A stretch of 64,000 bases of DNA from an uncultured Hyphomonadaceae bacterium (GCA_938084575.1 CALKFG010000005.1:62001-126000), one strand, 5' to 3'. Shown: positions 8,902 through 18,764, numbered from the stretch's first letter. Made by a program: numbers and translations. Notes: a model not told the origin generated them from the sequence alone.

Positions 8902-9798
8902 ATGCTCACTCACCTCGACCGTCTGGAAGCGGAAAGTATTCATATCATGCGGGAGGTGGCCGCCGAGGCGGAAAACCCGGTGATGCTTTACTCGGTTGGC
9001 AAAGACAGTGCTGTCATGCTGCATCTGGCGGGCAAGGCCTTTTATCCCAGCGTCCCGCCCTTTCCCCTGATGCATGTGGATACGACCTGGAAGTTCCAGG
9101 AGATGATCGCCTTCCGCGACCGGAAAGCCCAGGAAATGGGCATGGAGCTGCTGGTCCACACAAATCCTGATGGCGTGGCGCAGGGCGTTGGGCCTTTCAC
9201 GCATGGCTCTGCGGTTCATACCGACATTATGAAGACCCAGGCCCTGAAACAGGCGCTTGATCTGCACAAATTCGACGTTGCTTTTGGCGGGGCCCGCCGG
9301 GATGAAGAGAAGAGCCGGGCCAAGGAACGGATTTTCTCGTTCCGGACAGCTGAACATCGCTGGGATCCGAAGAATCAGCGTCCGGAATTGTGGAATGTCT
9401 ACAATACACGGATCCAGAAGGGTGAAAGCATCCGGGTCTTCCCGCTGTCGAACTGGACCGAGCTCGATATCTGGCAGTACATCCGGCGCGAGCAGATCGA
9501 GATTGTGCCGCTTTACTTTGCCGCCAAAAGGCCGGTGATCACATGGGAAGGTTCGCAGATCATGGTCGATGATGAGCGCGTGCCGGAAGAGCTCGCCCGG
9601 ACCGCGGTGGAGAAGTCCGTCCGGTTCCGCACACTGGGCTGCTATCCTCTGACCGGCGCTGTGGAGAGCACAGCCGATACGCTGGAAGCGATCATTCAGG
9701 AAACGCTTCTGACGAATTCGTCCGAGCGCCAGGGACGCACGATTGACCGCGACCAGGCCGCGTCCATGGAGAAGAAGAAGCAAGAGGGCTATTTCTAA
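8902..9798 (+). CDS. cysD: Sulfate adenylyltransferase subunit 2
   Basis: The 298-residue small subunit of ATP sulfurylase, which makes adenosine 5'-phosphosulfate from sulfate and ATP. It belongs to the PP-loop ATP pyrophosphatase family: the loop is [14 protein letters not shown] (about 34-47). Family blocks [32 protein letters not shown] and [15 protein letters not shown] are all present. The start at 8902 follows CGGAGG. It is one base upstream of cysNC, forming the standard sulfate-activation operon. The 203-base divergent region with the reductase gene should hold its promoter. Confidence 0.96.
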   Translation: MLTHLDRLEAESIHIMREVAAEAENPVMLYSVGKDSAVMLHLAGKAFYPSVPPFPLMHVDTTWKFQEMIAFRDRKAQEMGMELLVHTNPDGVAQGVGPFTHGSAVHTDIMKTQALKQALDLHKFDVAFGGARRDEEKSRAKERIFSFRTAEHRWDPKNQRPELWNVYNTRIQKGESIRVFPLSNWTELDIWQYIRREQIEIVPLYFAAKRPVITWEGSQIMVDDERVPEELARTAVEKSVRFRTLGCYPLTGAVESTADTLEAIIQETLLTNSSERQGRTIDRDQAASMEKKKQEGYF

Positions 9799-9799
9799 A

Positions 9800-11707
9800 A
9801 TGTCCCACAAGTCTGACCTCATCGCCACCGACATCGAGGCCTATCTCGAGTCTCACGAGAACAAGTCCCTCCTGCGCTTCATCACCTGTGGCAGCGTGGA
9901 TGATGGCAAATCCACGCTGATTGGCCGGCTGCTTTACGATTCCAAGATGATCTTCGAGGATCAGCTCGATGCGCTGGAGCGGGATTCCCGCAAGCAGGGC
10001 ACCCAGGGGGACCGGATCGATTTCGCGCTGCTGGTGGATGGTCTGGCCGCCGAGCGGGAGCAGGGCATCACCATTGATGTGGCCTATCGCTTTTTCTCCA
10101 CCGACAAGCGGAAATTTATCGTCGCCGACACGCCGGGCCATGAACAATATACTCGTAACATGGCCACAGGGGCCTCGACGGCGCATGTCGCCATCCTGCT
10201 GATCGATGCCCGACGCGGCATCCTCACCCAGACCCGGCGTCATGCCTATATCTGCTACGCCCTTGGCATCCGGCGCATGGTTCTGGCCATCAATAAGATG
10301 GACCTTGTGGCTTATGATCCGAGCGTCTTCGAGGGGATTGAACGGGATTTCCTCGACTTCGCGGCCGAGCTTGGCGGCGATCTGGAGATTGAGGCCATTC
10401 CCATGTCGGCGCTTGAGGGCGACAACATCACCGAGCCCTCCGAGCGGACCCCGTGGTATCATGGGCCAACCCTGATGGATTATCTCGAAACGGTGCCGGT
10501 CGATGATGGTCTTCTCTCATCGGCGTTCCGCATGCCGGTCCAGTGGGTGAACCGGCCCAATCTCGATTTTCGCGGTTTTTCCGGTCAGATCGCCTCCGGC
10601 ACGGTTCGTCCGGGTGACCGGGTGCGGACCCTGCCCAGTGGACGCGAAACCACGATCGGCCGGATCGTCACCCAGACCGGCGACCTCGATGAAGCCGTTG
10701 CGGGTCAGTCGGTCACCCTGACCTTTACCGATGAGGTCGACACTTCGCGCGGCGATGTCATCTGTGCCGCCCAGGCCCCGGCCGAGGTGGCCGACCAGTT
10801 CCAGGCCCGTATCCTGTGGATGGCCGAGGACGCCATGCTGCCCGGTCGGCGCTATCTGCTGAAACTGGGGGCCCGGACCGTGACGGGCCAGGTGTCCAAT
10901 CTGAAATACGGGATCGACATCAACACGCTGGAGGACCGGCCGGCCAAAACGCTGGGGCTGAACGAGATCGGCGTCTGTACGCTGGGGCTCGACCAGCCGA
11001 TCGCGTTCGACCCCTATGATGACAACCGCCTGACCGGTGGCTTTATCCTTGTCGACCGTCTGACCCATAATACGGTGGGTCTGGGCCTGCTTGACTTCGC
11101 GCTGCGCCGGTCGGGGAACATCCACTGGCAGGCGCTGGACGTGGATCGGGCGACGCTGGCCCGGCAGAAGCATCAGAAGCCGGCCGTGCTCTGGTTTACC
11201 GGCCTCTCCGGCTCGGGAAAATCGACCATCGCCAATGCCCTTCAGAAGAAGCTCTTTGCCATGGATAAGCACACCTTCGTGCTGGACGGCGACAATGTCC
11301 GCCATGGTCTCAACCGCGATCTCGGGTTCACCGATGCCGACCGGGTAGAGAATATCCGACGGGTGGCGAATGTCTCGAAACTGATGAGCGATGCGGGCCT
11401 GATTACCCTGGTCAGCTTCATCTCTCCCTTCCGCTCGGAACGCCGCATGGCGCGGAACATGATGAGCGAGGGCGAGTTCGTTGAGATCTATGTCGATACG
11501 CCTCTGAATGTGGCTGAGGCGCGCGACGTGAAGGGCCTGTACAAGCGGGCACGGGCCGGTGAGATCAAGAACTTTACCGGTCTCGACAGCCCTTATGAGG
11601 CCCCCGAGACCCCGGAAATCCGGATCAATACGGTCGACTGCTCCGCCGAAGACGCCGCCGACCAGATCATCGCATGGATGGATGAGCGGGGGATGCTCGA
11701 GGGCTGA
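9800..11707 (+). CDS. cysNC: Bifunctional sulfate adenylyltransferase subunit 1 / adenylylsulfate kinase
   Basis: A 635-residue fusion. Residues 1 to about 440 are the CysN GTPase that drives ATP sulfurylase with Cys[16 protein letters not shown] (G1), [12 protein letters not shown] (G3), NKMDL (G4), then EF-Tu-like beta barrels. Residues from about 455 on are APS kinase: [10 protein letters not shown]-loop, [16 protein letters not shown], and [10 protein letters not shown] containing the serine phosphorylated during catalysis. The product is PAPS. The ATG at 9800 is one base after the cysD stop. A NodQ-like fusion of this kind is common in alphaproteobacteria. Confidence 0.96.
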   Translation: MSHKSDLIATDIEAYLESHENKSLLRFITCGSVDDGKSTLIGRLLYDSKMIFEDQLDALERDSRKQGTQGDRIDFALLVDGLAAEREQGITIDVAYRFFSTDKRKFIVADTPGHEQYTRNMATGASTAHVAILLIDARRGILTQTRRHAYICYALGIRRMVLAINKMDLVAYDPSVFEGIERDFLDFAAELGGDLEIEAIPMSALEGDNITEPSERTPWYHGPTLMDYLETVPVDDGLLSSAFRMPVQWVNRPNLDFRGFSGQIASGTVRPGDRVRTLPSGRETTIGRIVTQTGDLDEAVAGQSVTLTFTDEVDTSRGDVICAAQAPAEVADQFQARILWMAEDAMLPGRRYLLKLGARTVTGQVSNLKYGIDINTLEDRPAKTLGLNEIGVCTLGLDQPIAFDPYDDNRLTGGFILVDRLTHNTVGLGLLDFALRRSGNIHWQALDVDRATLARQKHQKPAVLWFTGLSGSGKSTIANALQKKLFAMDKHTFVLDGDNVRHGLNRDLGFTDADRVENIRRVANVSKLMSDAGLITLVSFISPFRSERRMARNMMSEGEFVEIYVDTPLNVAEARDVKGLYKRARAGEIKNFTGLDSPYEAPETPEIRINTVDCSAEDAADQIIAWMDERGMLEG

Positions 11708-11779
11708 CCGGTCACGGTCTTGCTATTGCGCGCGAGATCGTCCACCGCTTGGGAGACGACATTGCTGGAAGGAAAGACC

Positions 11780-12712
11780 ATGAAGACCCGCATTACGGAT
11801 ATGCTCGGCATCGAAAAGCCGATTGTTCAGGCGGCCATGGGCTGGATCGCCCGGTCCCAGCTGTCCTCGGCTTTTTCGAATGCTGGCGGCATGGGCATAA
11901 TCGAGACCTCTTCGGGTGACCTGGACGCCATCCGTCAGGAAATCCTGAAAATGCGTGACCTGACCGACAAGCCTTTCGGCGTGAATGTTGCTCAGGCCTT
12001 TGTGCGGGATCCTGATATTGTCCAGTTCGTGATTGATCAGGGCATTCGGTTCGTCACCACGTCTGCAGGCAATCCGAAGAAATATACCGCGCAGCTGAAA
12101 GAGGCCGGTCTGACCGTGTTTCACGTGGTGCCGTCTCTGAAGGCGGCGCTTGGCGCGATCGATGCCGGGGTCGACGGTCTGATCGTCGAGGGTGGCGAAG
12201 GCGGGGGATTCAAGAACCCCAAGGATGTTGCCTCCATGGTTCTGATTCCGCAGGTCTGTGAGGCGGTAGAAGTGCCTGTGATCGCTGCCGGGGGCATTAT
12301 GGATGGCAAATCGATGGCGGCCGCGTTTGCTTTGGGGGCCGAGGGTGTCCTGATGGGGACCCGGATCCTTTCCAGCGCGGAAAGCCCGGTCCATGACAAT
12401 TGGAAGGCGGCGATTATTGATGCGGATGCGACGGATACGGTTTTCCTGAACCGGGACGGACCCGGGCCGGCCCTGCGCGCCTTGCGGACGGACCGGACAA
12501 GCCGGATCGAGGCAGAAGGCGTCGACAATATTTTCGGCGAGTTTGCCGGGACCCAGGATGTTTATTTTGGTGGTGATCTTGAGGCCGGGATTGCCCTGAC
12601 CGGACAGGTCGCGGGCCGAATCCACAAGGTCCGGCCTGTGGCCGACATTCTCAACGAGACGATGGCGGAATATGAAGCCACTCTGGCGCGACTGGCGTCG
12701 CTGGCGGGCTAG
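11780..12712 (+). CDS. Nitronate monooxygenase (2-nitropropane dioxygenase family)
   Basis: A 310-residue FMN-binding TIM barrel of the nitronate monooxygenase/FabK superfamily. N-terminal KPIVQAAMGWI carries the family's flavin-binding pattern, and VEGGEGGGFKN, PVIAAGGIMDGKSMAAAFALGAEGVLMGTRIL form the phosphate-binding region. Members oxidise alkyl nitronates such as propionate 3-nitronate, or act as enoyl-ACP reductases; sequence alone does not decide here. The ATG at 11780 follows GGAAGGAAAG. Its TAG shares the palindrome CTAG with the ftsK stop on the other strand. Confidence 0.86.
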   Translation: MKTRITDMLGIEKPIVQAAMGWIARSQLSSAFSNAGGMGIIETSSGDLDAIRQEILKMRDLTDKPFGVNVAQAFVRDPDIVQFVIDQGIRFVTTSAGNPKKYTAQLKEAGLTVFHVVPSLKAALGAIDAGVDGLIVEGGEGGGFKNPKDVASMVLIPQVCEAVEVPVIAAGGIMDGKSMAAAFALGAEGVLMGTRILSSAESPVHDNWKAAIIDADATDTVFLNRDGPGPALRALRTDRTSRIEAEGVDNIFGEFAGTQDVYFGGDLEAGIALTGQVAGRIHKVRPVADILNETMAEYEATLARLASLAG

Positions 12713-15096
12713 GCGGCGTCCTGATTTTCGTTTTGGCGAAGGACGTTACGTTTCCCGGCATGATTGGGCGCTGAGACCACGCCATCCTCCTCAAGTCTTT
12801 CGATCAGCGTAGCGGCCTTGTTATAGCCGACCTTGAGGCGCCTCTGGAGATAAGAGGTTGATGCCCTGCGGTCGCGCAGCACCACAGACATGGCCTGGGC
12901 ATAAAGGTCTTCATCCTTGTCGCCGGTGGAGGTCCCCAGCATGGCGTCCATGACCGCGCTGCCCGTGCCGTCCTCGGCCTCCTCGAGAACTTCCGGATTA
13001 TAATCCGGTTCCCCACAATTTTCGCGCAGCCAGTCAACGACGCTCTGAACTTCTTCGTCCGAGACAAACGGTCCATGACAGCGCTTCGATTTCACGCCGG
13101 CCGCCTGATACAGCAGATCGCCCATACCAAGCAGCTGTTCGGCGCCCTGTTCGCCGAGGATCGTGCGAGAGTCGATCTTGGTGGTCACCATATAGGAGAT
13201 TCGGGTCGGGAAATTGGCCTTAATTGTGCCTGTAATGACATCGACAGAGGGGCGCTGGGTCGCCGTGATCAGGTGTATGCCTGCGGCTCTGGCCATCTGC
13301 GCCAGGCGCTGAACGCAGCCTTCGATTTCCTTGCCGGCGACCATCATCAGGTCGGCCATCTCGTCAATCACAATGACCAGGTTTGGAATATGGTCCAGAG
13401 ACAGGTATTCGGTTTCATGCTGGGGTTTCCCCCGGTCGTCAAAGCCGGTCTGGACTTTGCGGGTCAAGCTCTCGCCGCGCGCCCGGAAGTCGGCCGCCTT
13501 CTTATTGAACCCGGCCAGGTTCCGAACCCCCGCTTTTGACATCAGCTCATACCGCATTTCCATTTCCCGAACCGCCCACTGCAACGCCAGGACGGCTTTT
13601 TTGGGATCGGTTACGACCGGGCTGAGCAGATGCGGTATGCCCTCATAGATCGACAGTTCGAGCATTTTCGGGTCGATGAAAATGAACCGGCATTCCTCTG
13701 GGGGCAGGCGATAGAGCAGGGAGAGGATCATGGCATTGACGCCAACCGATTTGCCCGATCCGGTGGTGCCCGCGATCAGCAGGTGGGGCATTTTGGCAAG
13801 TTCGACGACAGTTGGCGCTCCGCCAATGTCTTCACCCAGCGCCATGGGCAGGGTGGCCGGGCTTTTGGTGTAGGCTTCGCTGTCCAGCAAGCTGCGCAGA
13901 TAGACGGTTTCGCGGGTGTCATTGGGAAGCTCGATGCCAATGGCGTTTTTGCCGGGTATAACTGCAATTCGGGTTGCGATGGCGCTCATCGACCGGGCAA
14001 CATCGTCTGCCAGTGAGACGACCCGGGCGGATTTCACCCCGGCCGCTGGCTCAAGCTCGAACAGAGTCACAACCGGTCCCGGGCGGACTTCCCGGATCCG
14101 CCCGCGGACCCCGAATTCACGCAGCACTTCGGCGAGGCGGCCGGCCTTGGCCAGCAGGGCCTCTTCATCGACCTGATCGCGCCGTTCCGGCGGTCGCTGA
14201 AGCAGGTCTATAGGCGGCAATTTCGGGCCGCGACGCCCCCGGCCGGGCGTCCGGCTGGTCGATGCCGCCCGGGGTGTTTTTCTGGCGGTCAGCGGTGTTT
14301 GGGGCTTATCGGCAAGCCTTTGCGGCGCCTTGGTGGCAGAGGCGACGGTCAGGTCATCGGCATAGGGATCGTCCTGTCCGGTCATATCCCTGTCCGGTGA
14401 GGCCGCAGACCTGTGGATTTCCGTGCCGTCCGTCTGCCTCTGATGGCGTCTGTCCTGCCACTCCCGGACAAGGCGCGGCAGGTTGAAGGCGCGCTTTACG
14501 GCGTCGACGCCGGTCCGGGCCGCCAAAGTGCGAAACGCCAGAGCGTCATGCCGGCCAAGCCCCAGGGCCGAACCGGCGGCGACCACGGCGAGAAGCCCGA
14601 GGATAAGGCCGGCGAGAACGCCGGGCAGCGGCAGAAGAAGGGCTTTGAATGGAATGGCTGCCAGACCATGCAGTCCGTCGCCGATCATGCCGCCAAGGCC
14701 TGCGCGCAGGGGCCAGGATGTGGGGACCGGCCAGGAGGCGAGGGCCGCTGCCGATAGGGGGATGGACATGGCACCGAAGATCCAGCGCCGGACCTTGGGG
14801 TTGCCGATCAGTACCGCGCGCATGGTCCCGCCGACCATCAGCGCCAGTCCCGCCAGCCAGGCGGACCAGCCCAGGAGTTGTCGTGTCAGGTCGGCAAACA
14901 CGGCCCCGGGTCCGCCGAACAGGTTGCCGACGGCATGTGGGGTGGCGCTGTTCCAGCTTGGGTCGGTGGGGTCATAGGAGCCGACACTGCCGCATATGAA
15001 GACGCCAAGCGCGAAGGCGCTTGCGCCAGTCAGAATTCGCCAGACCGGGTCGGACAGTTCCCGGCTTTCAGGGTGTTTGGCGCCTGAGCCTGCCAT
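12709..15096 (-). CDS. ftsK: DNA translocase FtsK
   Basis: A 795-residue septal DNA pump that clears chromosome ends and activates XerCD at dif. The N-terminus has four membrane segments between about residues 20 and 180 (including ILTGASAFALGVFICGSVG and GLILGLLAVVAAGSALGLG). A charged, proline-containing linker follows (about 190-300), shorter than in E. coli. The motor has LIAGTTGSGKSVGVNAM (Walker A), CRFIFIDPKMLEL and LVIVIDEMADLMMV (Walker B). The C-terminal gamma winged helix, TSYLQRRLKVGYNKAATLIERLEEDGVVS, reads KOPS sites. The ATG at 15096 gives the expected N-terminus. It converges on the nitronate monooxygenase with overlapping stops. Confidence 0.96.
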   Translation of the reverse strand: MAGSGAKHPESRELSDPVWRILTGASAFALGVFICGSVGSYDPTDPSWNSATPHAVGNLFGGPGAVFADLTRQLLGWSAWLAGLALMVGGTMRAVLIGNPKVRRWIFGAMSIPLSAAALASWPVPTSWPLRAGLGGMIGDGLHGLAAIPFKALLLPLPGVLAGLILGLLAVVAAGSALGLGRHDALAFRTLAARTGVDAVKRAFNLPRLVREWQDRRHQRQTDGTEIHRSAASPDRDMTGQDDPYADDLTVASATKAPQRLADKPQTPLTARKTPRAASTSRTPGRGRRGPKLPPIDLLQRPPERRDQVDEEALLAKAGRLAEVLREFGVRGRIREVRPGPVVTLFELEPAAGVKSARVVSLADDVARSMSAIATRIAVIPGKNAIGIELPNDTRETVYLRSLLDSEAYTKSPATLPMALGEDIGGAPTVVELAKMPHLLIAGTTGSGKSVGVNAMILSLLYRLPPEECRFIFIDPKMLELSIYEGIPHLLSPVVTDPKKAVLALQWAVREMEMRYELMSKAGVRNLAGFNKKAADFRARGESLTRKVQTGFDDRGKPQHETEYLSLDHIPNLVIVIDEMADLMMVAGKEIEGCVQRLAQMARAAGIHLITATQRPSVDVITGTIKANFPTRISYMVTTKIDSRTILGEQGAEQLLGMGDLLYQAAGVKSKRCHGPFVSDEEVQSVVDWLRENCGEPDYNPEVLEEAEDGTGSAVMDAMLGTSTGDKDEDLYAQAMSVVLRDRRASTSYLQRRLKVGYNKAATLIERLEEDGVVSAPNHAGKRNVLRQNENQDAA

Positions 15097-15151
15097 GCTT
15101 CTACTCCACGCGGATTTCGGCCGATGCTTGTCACAGGCTCGCACCGGCTTG

Positions 15152-15166
15152 TTAAATTGGCCCTAA
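15152..15166. promoter_or_regulatory. CtrA-like box upstream of ftsK
   Basis: The sequence TTAA-N7-CTAA (on the minus strand TTAG-N7-TTAA, followed by C) differs by one base from the TTAA-N7-TTAA site bound by the alphaproteobacterial cell-cycle regulator CtrA. It lies about 56 bases upstream of the ftsK start codon, a sensible promoter position for a cell-division gene. One such match in GC-rich DNA is suggestive, not proof. Confidence 0.35.
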
Positions 15167-15182
15167 CGCGAGGGAGACTGAC

Positions 15183-15215
15183 AAAAAAAAGCCCCGGCCA
15201 TAATATGGCCGGGGC
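15183..15215 (-). terminator. Rho-independent terminator after amtB
   Basis: On the minus strand, a perfect stem GCCCCGGCCAT / ATGGCCGGGGC (15191-15215, three-base loop) is followed at once by a run of eight T residues (15183-15190). It begins about 40 bases after the amtB stop codon and points away from that gene, so it should end the amtB transcript before ftsK. Confidence 0.9.
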
Positions 15216-15256
15216 AGATGGCTTGCAGCGTGGCGCGTCTGCGCCGCAGGCGGGTG

Positions 15257-16606
15257 TCAGGACGCGAATTCGGGATAGGCGTCGACCCCGGTTTCTGCGC
15301 GGTCAAGGCCGATTTGCTGGTCTTCGTCGCTGACCCGGACGCCCATGGTGACCTTCAGGCCCATCCAGACGATGGCGGCGGCCGCACTGACGAACACCCC
15401 GGTAGCAATGACCCCGATTAGCTGGCCGGCATAGCTGACGCCAATGGCGCCGTCCGCATCCGGTGCCGGGATCAGGATGGCATTGCCATAGGAGGCGGCG
15501 ACAATGATCGTGCCCCAGATGCCGCAGACCAGGTGGGCCGGAATGGCGCCGACCACATCGTCAATCTTAAGCTTGTCGAGCAGCGGTACGGTCAGAACCA
15601 CCAGGATACCCCCGACGGCACCGATCGCGACGGCCATGCCCATTGACGGCGCCAGAGGCTCCGCGGTGATCGACACCAGGCCCCCAATGGCGCCGTTGAA
15701 GGCCATCGTTGGGTCGACCTTGCCATTGTACAGGACGGCCGTGAGGATCATCGCGGCGAGCACACCACCGACGGCGGCCATGTTGGTATTGGCAAAGATC
15801 GTTGCAACGGCATTGATGTCATCAAACGTCCCGGCAGCCAGCTGGGATGCGCCATTGAATCCGAACCAGCCGAACCAGAGGATGAATGTACCGAGTGCGG
15901 CCAGCGGGATGTTTGACCCCGGCATCGGATTGATGTTGGTGCCGAAATACTTGCCAGCGCGGGGGCCGATGATGATCGCGCCGATCAGGGCTGCCCAGCC
16001 ACCGGTTGAGTGGACCAAAGTCGACCCGGCGAAATCAGAGAAGCCGAAATGGCTGTCCAGCGCGCCGCCGCCCCACTCCCAGCTGATGACGGTCGGATAG
16101 ATGAAGGCCGCCAGAACTGCCGTGAAGATCAGGAACGGCCAGAGCTTGACGCGCTCGGCAACGGTACCGGACACGATGGATGCGGCAGTGGCAACAAACA
16201 CCATCTGGAAAAACCAGTCGGAGCTTGAAGCATAACCGGTGTCCAGCGCATCAGAGGGCGACCATGGAATTTCCGCCGGCAGGCCAATCCATCCCGCTGC
16301 AACCGTCGAGCCGGGATAACCGATATTGTAACCAAACAGCCAGAACATGAGCCCGGCAACCGAAAACAGGCCGACATTTTTGAGCGACTGCATGGAGGCG
16401 TTCTTTGAGCGTACCAGTCCGGCCTCAAGGCACAGAAACCCTGCAGCCATAAACATGACAATCAGGCCCCCGATGAGGAACAGGTATGAGTTATCGACAT
16501 AAGCGCTGACCGCGCTGGCGTCCTGGGCCATGGCGCTGAGCCCTGCCCCGGCTGCGAGTGGCAGAAGCATCATGCCCCGCCCTGCATGTTTGATCCAAGT
16601 TTGCAT
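15257..16606 (-). CDS. amtB: Ammonium transporter
   Basis: A 449-residue Amt/MEP channel for ammonium uptake across the inner membrane. It has a cleavable signal-like N-terminus ending near SAMAQDASA, followed by about eleven membrane helices. Family blocks present are FLCLEAGLVRSKN, STLVHSTGGWAALIGA (first pore histidine), FGWFGFNGAS and IPAHLVCGIWGT (second pore histidine region). The ATG at 16606 was chosen because AGGAGT precedes it; two in-frame upstream starts lack a good site. Usually amtB sits next to glnK; here the PII gene is about 14 kb away. A strong terminator follows. Confidence 0.95.
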   Translation of the reverse strand: MQTWIKHAGRGMMLLPLAAGAGLSAMAQDASAVSAYVDNSYLFLIGGLIVMFMAAGFLCLEAGLVRSKNASMQSLKNVGLFSVAGLMFWLFGYNIGYPGSTVAAGWIGLPAEIPWSPSDALDTGYASSSDWFFQMVFVATAASIVSGTVAERVKLWPFLIFTAVLAAFIYPTVISWEWGGGALDSHFGFSDFAGSTLVHSTGGWAALIGAIIIGPRAGKYFGTNINPMPGSNIPLAALGTFILWFGWFGFNGASQLAAGTFDDINAVATIFANTNMAAVGGVLAAMILTAVLYNGKVDPTMAFNGAIGGLVSITAEPLAPSMGMAVAIGAVGGILVVLTVPLLDKLKIDDVVGAIPAHLVCGIWGTIIVAASYGNAILIPAPDADGAIGVSYAGQLIGVIATGVFVSAAAAIVWMGLKVTMGVRVSDEDQQIGLDRAETGVDAYPEFAS

Positions 16607-16782
16607 GCTTACTCCTGAAGTCATGGTTGAAACACCGCCGCACACAAGCTCGGCGCCGGCGCCGCGACTAGGATTAACCGGTTGTCATTCCTGACGAGCT
16701 GCAGGGTGAACAAATTTTGGGCACGGTGTGGCGCATCCGCCCGGTTGTGTGTCAGGCGTGGACGTTGGCCGATGAGCAGATT

Positions 16783-18021
16783 ATGCATCAGTCGATGGCA
16801 GATACGCTTTATGATGTGGCGATTGTCGGGGCAGGCCCTGTTGGCTCCGCGCTTGCGCTTGGATTGAGCCGGGCGGGGCTTGAAACCCTGCTACTGGATG
16901 GACGCGATCCGTCTGAAGCCCGGCGCGCCGATGGCCGCAATTTTGCCCTTGTCACCGGCAGCCAGCGTTTATTCGGCCATCTTGGCCTCGCCGATGCGCT
17001 GGCATCGGCAGGTCAGCCTCTGCACGGCCTTGAAGCGGTCGATGGCGGTACGCATTTTTTCGGTCGGCCTTCTGTGCTGTTCGCCGATGAGGATCTCGAC
17101 AGTGCCGACCCCGGGGAGAGCCTAGGTATTATGGTGCAGGCTGAGCAGCTGCAGGCGGGTCTTGATGATGCCGTGTCGCGGGCCGATCATCTGACCTTAC
17201 AGGCCCCTGCCCAGTTCGCAGGCCTGATCAGGCGGGCGGCATATGTCGAGCTGGACCTGGCGGGAGCCGACCCTGTTTGTGCACGGCTGGTCGTCGGGGC
17301 GGACGGGCTGAGGTCTTCAGTGCGCGATGCCCTCGGCATAGCCACGGAGGGACGCGATTATGGAAAATCCGTATTTACCGCCAATGTCCGGCTGCAGAGT
17401 CCCCATGCCGGAATTGCCCGCCAGCTTTTCCTGCCGGAGGGTCCTTTTGCCATCTTGCCCCTGCCGGCGGACCGCGCGAATCTCGCCTGGTACATGAAGC
17501 GCGGCGCAGCAGAGGCCCTGTCTCGATGCGCGCCGAAGGACATTGAGGCTGAGCTGAATCATCGCTTGGCTGAGTTTGCCGGCGAGATGAGATTGGACGG
17601 CCCTGCGGGCTCTTACCCATTGATCCTGCAGGTTGCGAACCGGCTGGTTGCGCCGCGGGGCGTGGTGATCGGGGATGCGGCCCGACGGGTCAACCCGCTT
17701 GCGGGCCAGGGCCTGAATCAGGGGTTTCGGGATGTTGCGGCCCTTATGGACTGCCTTGAGGAGGCGTCCCGGGCCGGCCTCGATATTGGCAGTGATGTCG
17801 TTCTGGCGCGATACAGCGAACACCGGCGCTTTGACGGGCTGGGCGCGGCACTGGCGCTGGATGGCATTGATCGTCTATTTTCAAATGACAGTTTGCTCAC
17901 CAAGCCCATCCGTGCTGCCGGCCTTCTGGCGGCACAGAAAATTTCCCCACTGCGGCGCATACTTGCGCGTCAGGCAAGCGCTACTGAGGATGGCGTTCCC
18001 GGGCCGATGAAGGGTTGGTAG
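16783..18021 (+). CDS. UbiH/UbiF/COQ6-family FAD-dependent monooxygenase
   Basis: A flavin hydroxylase of about 412 residues from the family that hydroxylates the ring of ubiquinone precursors. The N-terminal dinucleotide fold is DVAIVGAGPVGSALALGL, the middle motif is VVGADGLRSSVRDAL, and the C-terminal flavin motif is GVVIGDAARRVNPLAGQGLNQGFRD. In the last motif the usual AH is AR, a mild departure. The start is uncertain: ATGs at 16783 and 16795 are both in frame and neither has a strong ribosome site. The last 41 bases overlap the 3' end of the antisense membrane-protein gene. Which ring position it acts on cannot be told from sequence. Confidence 0.87.
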   Translation: MHQSMADTLYDVAIVGAGPVGSALALGLSRAGLETLLLDGRDPSEARRADGRNFALVTGSQRLFGHLGLADALASAGQPLHGLEAVDGGTHFFGRPSVLFADEDLDSADPGESLGIMVQAEQLQAGLDDAVSRADHLTLQAPAQFAGLIRRAAYVELDLAGADPVCARLVVGADGLRSSVRDALGIATEGRDYGKSVFTANVRLQSPHAGIARQLFLPEGPFAILPLPADRANLAWYMKRGAAEALSRCAPKDIEAELNHRLAEFAGEMRLDGPAGSYPLILQVANRLVAPRGVVIGDAARRVNPLAGQGLNQGFRDVAALMDCLEEASRAGLDIGSDVVLARYSEHRRFDGLGAALALDGIDRLFSNDSLLTKPIRAAGLLAAQKISPLRRILARQASATEDGVPGPMKGW

Positions 18022-18400
18022 GGCAATCCAGCCAAAGGGCACCGGTATTATACAGATAAAGAAAAGTCTGCGTCGAGGACCGGGCCGCCTCGACCGCAAG
18101 CCGGCCGACCGCGTGACGGTTGCCGATCCGCAAAAGGCAGGCCAGGGCGAGTGGGGGTGCGAAACACCACCAGGTCAGAAAAAAGGCGCTTGGCAGGCTG
18201 GCAAGCAGAAGCAGGTCGCAACACAGATCAACCAGCCATATCCGACGGGCAAAATGCCGGCCAATGGGTTTTAGCCGGTCGAGCTCGCGGTAGAGATAGT
18301 CGGCATCAAGGGTCCAGGTCTGGTCAGGTGAGGTCTCAAACCGCACCATTCCCTCGGATCGCTGGTGCAATGCGGCCGAGCGGACTGCAAGATCTGCCAT
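17981..18400 (-). CDS. Small hypothetical membrane protein
   Basis: A 139-residue protein I do not recognise. A polar N-terminal half of about 55 residues is followed by two hydrophobic segments, roughly IWLVDLCCDLLLLASLPSAF and LTWWCFAPPLALACLL, then a basic and neutral C-terminus. Two membrane passes are likely. The ATG at 18400 has a strong GGGAGG ribosome site seven bases before it, the main evidence that this is a real gene. Its 3' end overlaps the flavin monooxygenase gene by 41 bases on the opposite strand. It lies downstream of bolA, on the same strand after 50 bases, so the two may form a unit. Confidence 0.65.
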   Translation of the reverse strand: MADLAVRSAALHQRSEGMVRFETSPDQTWTLDADYLYRELDRLKPIGRHFARRIWLVDLCCDLLLLASLPSAFFLTWWCFAPPLALACLLRIGNRHAVGRLAVEAARSSTQTFLYLYNTGALWLDCPTNPSSARERHPQ

Positions 18401-18450
18401 GAGTGCCTCCCTTGTCCGGAAGGATTAAGCCCCGGGCCTGAAGGCATTGC

Positions 18451-18723
18451 TTATTTTTTTTGTGGAATTTTTGTCTGGATGGAGAGGGCATGAAGCCCAC
18501 ATCCGAATTCGTCGGCCAGCGCATCCATAACGGCGCGCTGGCAAGCCACGCGGGTCAGGCCTTCAAAGGCGGCGGAGACCAGCTCAACCCGAAAATGGGT
18601 TTCGCCTTCCGGGCGGGCGCCGGAATGTCCGGCGTGGTGTGCGCTCTCATCCTGCACGGACAGGGCGACCGGGGCGAACACCTTTGTCAATTTATCGCTG
18701 ATCCGCTGATGTCGTGATATCAT
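18451..18723 (-). CDS. bolA: BolA-family protein
   Basis: A 90-residue BolA protein. The core runs through THFRVELVSAAFEGLTRVACQRAVMDALADE, with the conserved HF at the start of the beta strand and R(V)xxHR-like basic turn replaced by RVACQR. The late HALSIQTKIP carries the conserved histidine used in [2Fe-2S] binding with monothiol glutaredoxins. BolA proteins act in iron-sulfur trafficking and stress-linked cell shape. The ATG at 18723 follows GAGG. It is divergent from the J-domain gene after 41 bases, an arrangement common in alphaproteobacteria. Confidence 0.9.
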   Translation of the reverse strand: MISRHQRISDKLTKVFAPVALSVQDESAHHAGHSGARPEGETHFRVELVSAAFEGLTRVACQRAVMDALADEFGCGLHALSIQTKIPQKK

Positions 18724-18764
18724 TACTGGCCTCTTTGTACCGAACACCTTATGTAATGCCGACG

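Noticed and set aside
11723-12625. 300-residue frame antisense to the nitronate monooxygenase
   Set aside because: Low-complexity shadow sequence without motifs; the sense gene is clear.
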